Positions 61,390-64,000 of a stretch of DNA of 64,000 nucleotides are shown here, one piece after another. The notes beneath the pieces were generated by a model. That model saw only the letters and a program-made list of their open reading frames with translations, ran no database searches and was not told the DNA's origin. Made by a program: the position numbers and the translations under genes. Position 1 is the first letter of the stretch, and each line of letters opens with the position of its first letter. The stretch covers positions 8,431,360 to 8,495,359 of the forward strand of contig CM060857.1 of NCBI GenBank assembly GCA_030737835.1. Direction: 5' to 3'. Source of the DNA: Acorus gramineus (Eukaryota > Streptophyta > Magnoliopsida > Acorales > Acoraceae).

Positions 61390-62300
61390 TTTTAGATCAG
61401 ATTTAATTTAAATTCAGATACATGACCACTATATCTGAATTTTTAGCCTTGCATGACCATTATTTAGTACAATTTTTTATATCTGAATAAGTACGATTTG
61501 TATAATCGTTATTGTTGTTGTGTATGTGTATAATTATGTATATTGAGTTATTCAGTATATGTTTAGCCTAGCATGATCATTATTCAACCCATTCATATTC
61601 AATATATATTTTTATCTAACGTAAAATTGTTAATTCAGATTCCAGATACACGTGTATCTGAATTATTTACCCAACCCAATTTGTTGTTTGTTATTTTTGT
61701 TTTGATATATTTGATTAATGTGTATATGGATAATATTTAATTATTTTTTTGTCATATATATTTAAAGACTTTTATTAATCATCTATGCAATGCCTCACTA
61801 GCATGTAGACCATAATTGTTTCATTTTTTAAACCCATTCAGATTCTAAATACACTTGTATCTAATGTAAAGTTGTTAATTCAGATTCCAGATACACGCAT
61901 ATCTAATTAATTTACCCAACCCAATTTTTTGTTTATTATTATTTTTTGATGGATTTGATTAATGTGTATCTAAAGAATATTCATCTGCTTTTTATCATCT
62001 ATATTTAAAGACTTTTATTAATCATATATGCAATGACTCAATAGCATGTAAACCATGATTGTTATATTTTTTAACTCATTCAGATTCCAGATTTACTTGC
62101 ATCTAATGTAAAGTTATTGATTCAAATTTTAGATACATGTGTATCTGAATAATTTATCCAACCCAATTTGCTATTTGTTATGTTTGTTCCGATGGATTTG
62201 ATTAATGTGTATCTGAATAATATTTTATTGTTTTTGTCATGTATATTTAAAGATTTTTATTAATTATCTAAAAATGCCTCATTAACATGTAAACTATAAT
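61390..62300. repeat. Tandem repeat of about 242 bp, three copies plus a partial
   Basis: The motif TTCAGATTCCAGATACACG followed by TATCTGAAT, ACCCAACCCAATTTG and TTTAAAGACTTTTATTAATCAT recurs from about 61627, 61872 and 62112. A weaker partial copy starts near 61390. Non-coding and AT-rich. Confidence 0.8.
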
Positions 62301-62925
62301 TGTTTCATAATATGAATTTTAGATTAATATTGTATTCGAAATTTGTATATGAAATTTTTTAAATACCTGTATATATGAAAAAATTAATACAGGACTTAAT
62401 CCAAATCTGTATATATATTTGAAAAAACTAATATACTCATATGTATATGAAATTCTAATATATTCATCTGTATCTGTAACTGTATCTGGAAAAAAAAAGG
62501 AGGTAGAGGTCGCAAGAGGTGGAGGTCGGAGGAGAGCTCGTTAGGTAGCCGATCCACCTCTCATATGATGGAGGGCGACAAGAGCTATCCAAAGGTGGTG
62601 GTGCCGGTCACCGGAGATGAGGAGGCCAGGCGGAATGAATTTTTGAAGTGACAGATGCCTTATGAGAGTAAAAAAGAAAATGTTCAAATAGGGAGTGCTA
62701 TAAGCGGTTATACAATTCCAATGAATAAGGGATTGTTTTTTAGAATAAAAAAACTCAAATATAAAGGAAGGGGAGTATTGTCTTGGTTCTTTTTATCTTT
62801 TAAAAAAGTCAAACAGGGAACCAATCAGGTAATGACACCTATTGGGGCTTTTCAATGGGACTTAAATTTTAGGACCCATGTAGCAAGACCATTTTTTTTT
62901 ATAAATTATATATATAATCTAATAA
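62301..62925. other. Intergenic DNA with a short GC-richer segment
   Basis: 62500-62650 is GC-richer and opens a 27-codon frame at 62568 (MEGDKSYPKVVVPVTG...). I do not recognise it, and it has no continuation. A 95-codon frame after it is Lys/Phe-rich and probably chance. Confidence 0.45.
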
Positions 62926-63635
62926 GATATTGTAGGGCCTAAAAATGAGACCCACCAATTATGTTCGGCGTATCGACGACCCACGACCTGATTGGTGAGA
63001 GCCCGAGACCCGGATCACCCACCATCGGTGGATCCTGCCCCGTCTGCCCATCAATTCAGCGACTGAGTATCATCTCAAGTCAGAAAATCCATAATTCAAT
63101 TTTTAAATTAAGGATCATCAATTGTTGATTCTAAATCTGCACAGATATATTAAATCTAGAGCTATCATGTTACTGATTCTCTAGGATCAAAATAATATAT
63201 CCTAGATGTGGAATAAATCATCAATTAATCCACAAGATCCCAACAAATTATATGTATTTATCAAAGGATAATGGTAGCATATCATGCAAATCCCTCAAAT
63301 AACATATATTTAATTCCCTGAAATCTGGGATTCCATCCCATCCGTTCGATGGGAGAAGGATCCCCATAGGATTCTAGGGTTTGACCTAAGATACTATAAA
63401 TAGAGAACTAGTTCTCCCTATGGACGTATGTGAAAATTCTTTTTACAACAGCCCTGTTTGTGCATTCTACTGACATGAGCTTCGGAGGGTTTTCCACAGG
63501 TCACCCCCAACCCTGTGTCCGACGATGTTTGAGGAGGAGGAGCGTCAATGATCACTAGGAAGCCATCGGGAGGAACGGAGCGGATGGATCTTGACTACCT
63601 GAACCCGGTTAGTTAATTTTTGCCCCACCAGATAT
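62926..63635 (+). mobile_element. Solo LTR of a Tat-like gypsy family, TSD GATAT
   Basis: 700 bp (62931-63630), TGTAGGGCCTAAAAATGAG...TTTTTGCCCCACCA, flanked by GATAT at 62926-62930 and 63631-63635. A TATA box TATAAATA lies at 63395-63402. CTGACATGAGCTTCGGAGGG at about 63470 is the U5 motif seen in elements 1 and 2, here in + orientation. No internal region or second LTR is present, so the element was probably lost by LTR-LTR recombination. Confidence 0.85.
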
Positions 63636-64000
63636 GTATTTTTATAAAAGTGAAATATATACTCTAACAAATTGAATTATTTCATTTACAAAAAGTATGA
63701 AATTTTTTTAATAAAATATATATAGTATATAACTATTGTATAACTATCATTTGGGACTGTAAAATAAGACTATGTTTTACTGAGGACATAAGAAGTTTTC
63801 ACATTCAATATCCATTGACAGACTTTATTTGTTGGCAACAAAGAACTGCTGGATTAAAATTTGTATTCAGAATGCAAGATGAACAATTATTTATCATGCA
63901 TTCAATGTTTATTCTGTATATTCTTCTTGGCTAGATGTTTATTTTTTAATTTGTTTGATATATATAGGATCTTGAACCATTTGGAGGTTTCCTCAGCAAA
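63636..64000. other. AT-rich DNA to window end, no gene seen
   Basis: No supported frame. A gene could begin beyond the window. Confidence 0.5.

Noticed and set aside
62655..62942. 95-codon frame starting MPYESKKENVQ
   Set aside because: Lys/Phe-rich composition of AT-rich DNA. It overlaps the LTR boundary and no family is recognised.

Overview
This is a gene-poor, AT-rich stretch of a flowering-plant nuclear genome. The evidence is plant-type Ty3/gypsy (Tat-like) and Ty1/copia retrotransposons, PIF/Harbinger, CACTA and hAT transposon pieces, GT-AG introns of 79-90 bases, and one plant-type lipid hydroxylase gene. I cannot name the species. A eudicot or another non-grass angiosperm is most likely.

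Layout. 1-2041: intergenic DNA with a PIF/Harbinger MITE. 2042-15863: a complete 13.8-kb Tat-like gypsy element on + (element 1) with 813-bp LTRs and TSD TATGT. It carries gag-pol on + and two antisense ORFs (A and B) on -. 16202-35126: an older, related element (element 2) with gag-pol on - and the two antisense ORFs on +. Its two terminal repeats are inverted relative to each other, yet the element is flanked by a perfect 5-bp GATAT duplication. Two further LTR-type insertions of one other family (25722-28545 and 29578-33534, both with perfect TSDs) sit inside its protease and gag genes. A CACTA-type fragment sits inside the second of these. 35127-44890: degenerate repeats and three foldback-like inverted-repeat structures with related ends. 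46474-47583: the only host gene I can support, a two-exon sphingoid-base C4-hydroxylase. 48690-53796: remnants of another Tat-like element, a third copy of the nested LTR family, and the 3' end of a hAT transposon. 55755-60251: a Ty1/copia element with intact LTRs whose gag region is absent. 61390-62300: tandem repeat of about 242 bp. 62926-63635: a 700-bp solo LTR with TSD GATAT.

How the parts work together. In the two large gypsy elements, gag-pol encodes the usual capsid, protease, reverse transcriptase, RNase H, a second RNase H and integrase. The opposite strand of the 3' third encodes two spliced ORFs whose N-terminal halves resemble each other, which suggests an ancient internal duplication. 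ORF A has a TATA box about 100 bases before its ATG in both elements, so it may be transcribed independently. All element genes here are broken by stops and frameshifts.

Most notable: the inverted-LTR architecture of element 2, with an in-frame 147-bp duplication of its U5-PBS-gag start; the duplicated antisense ORFs; and the gag-less copia element. Identities and ages are by-eye estimates. No search was run.
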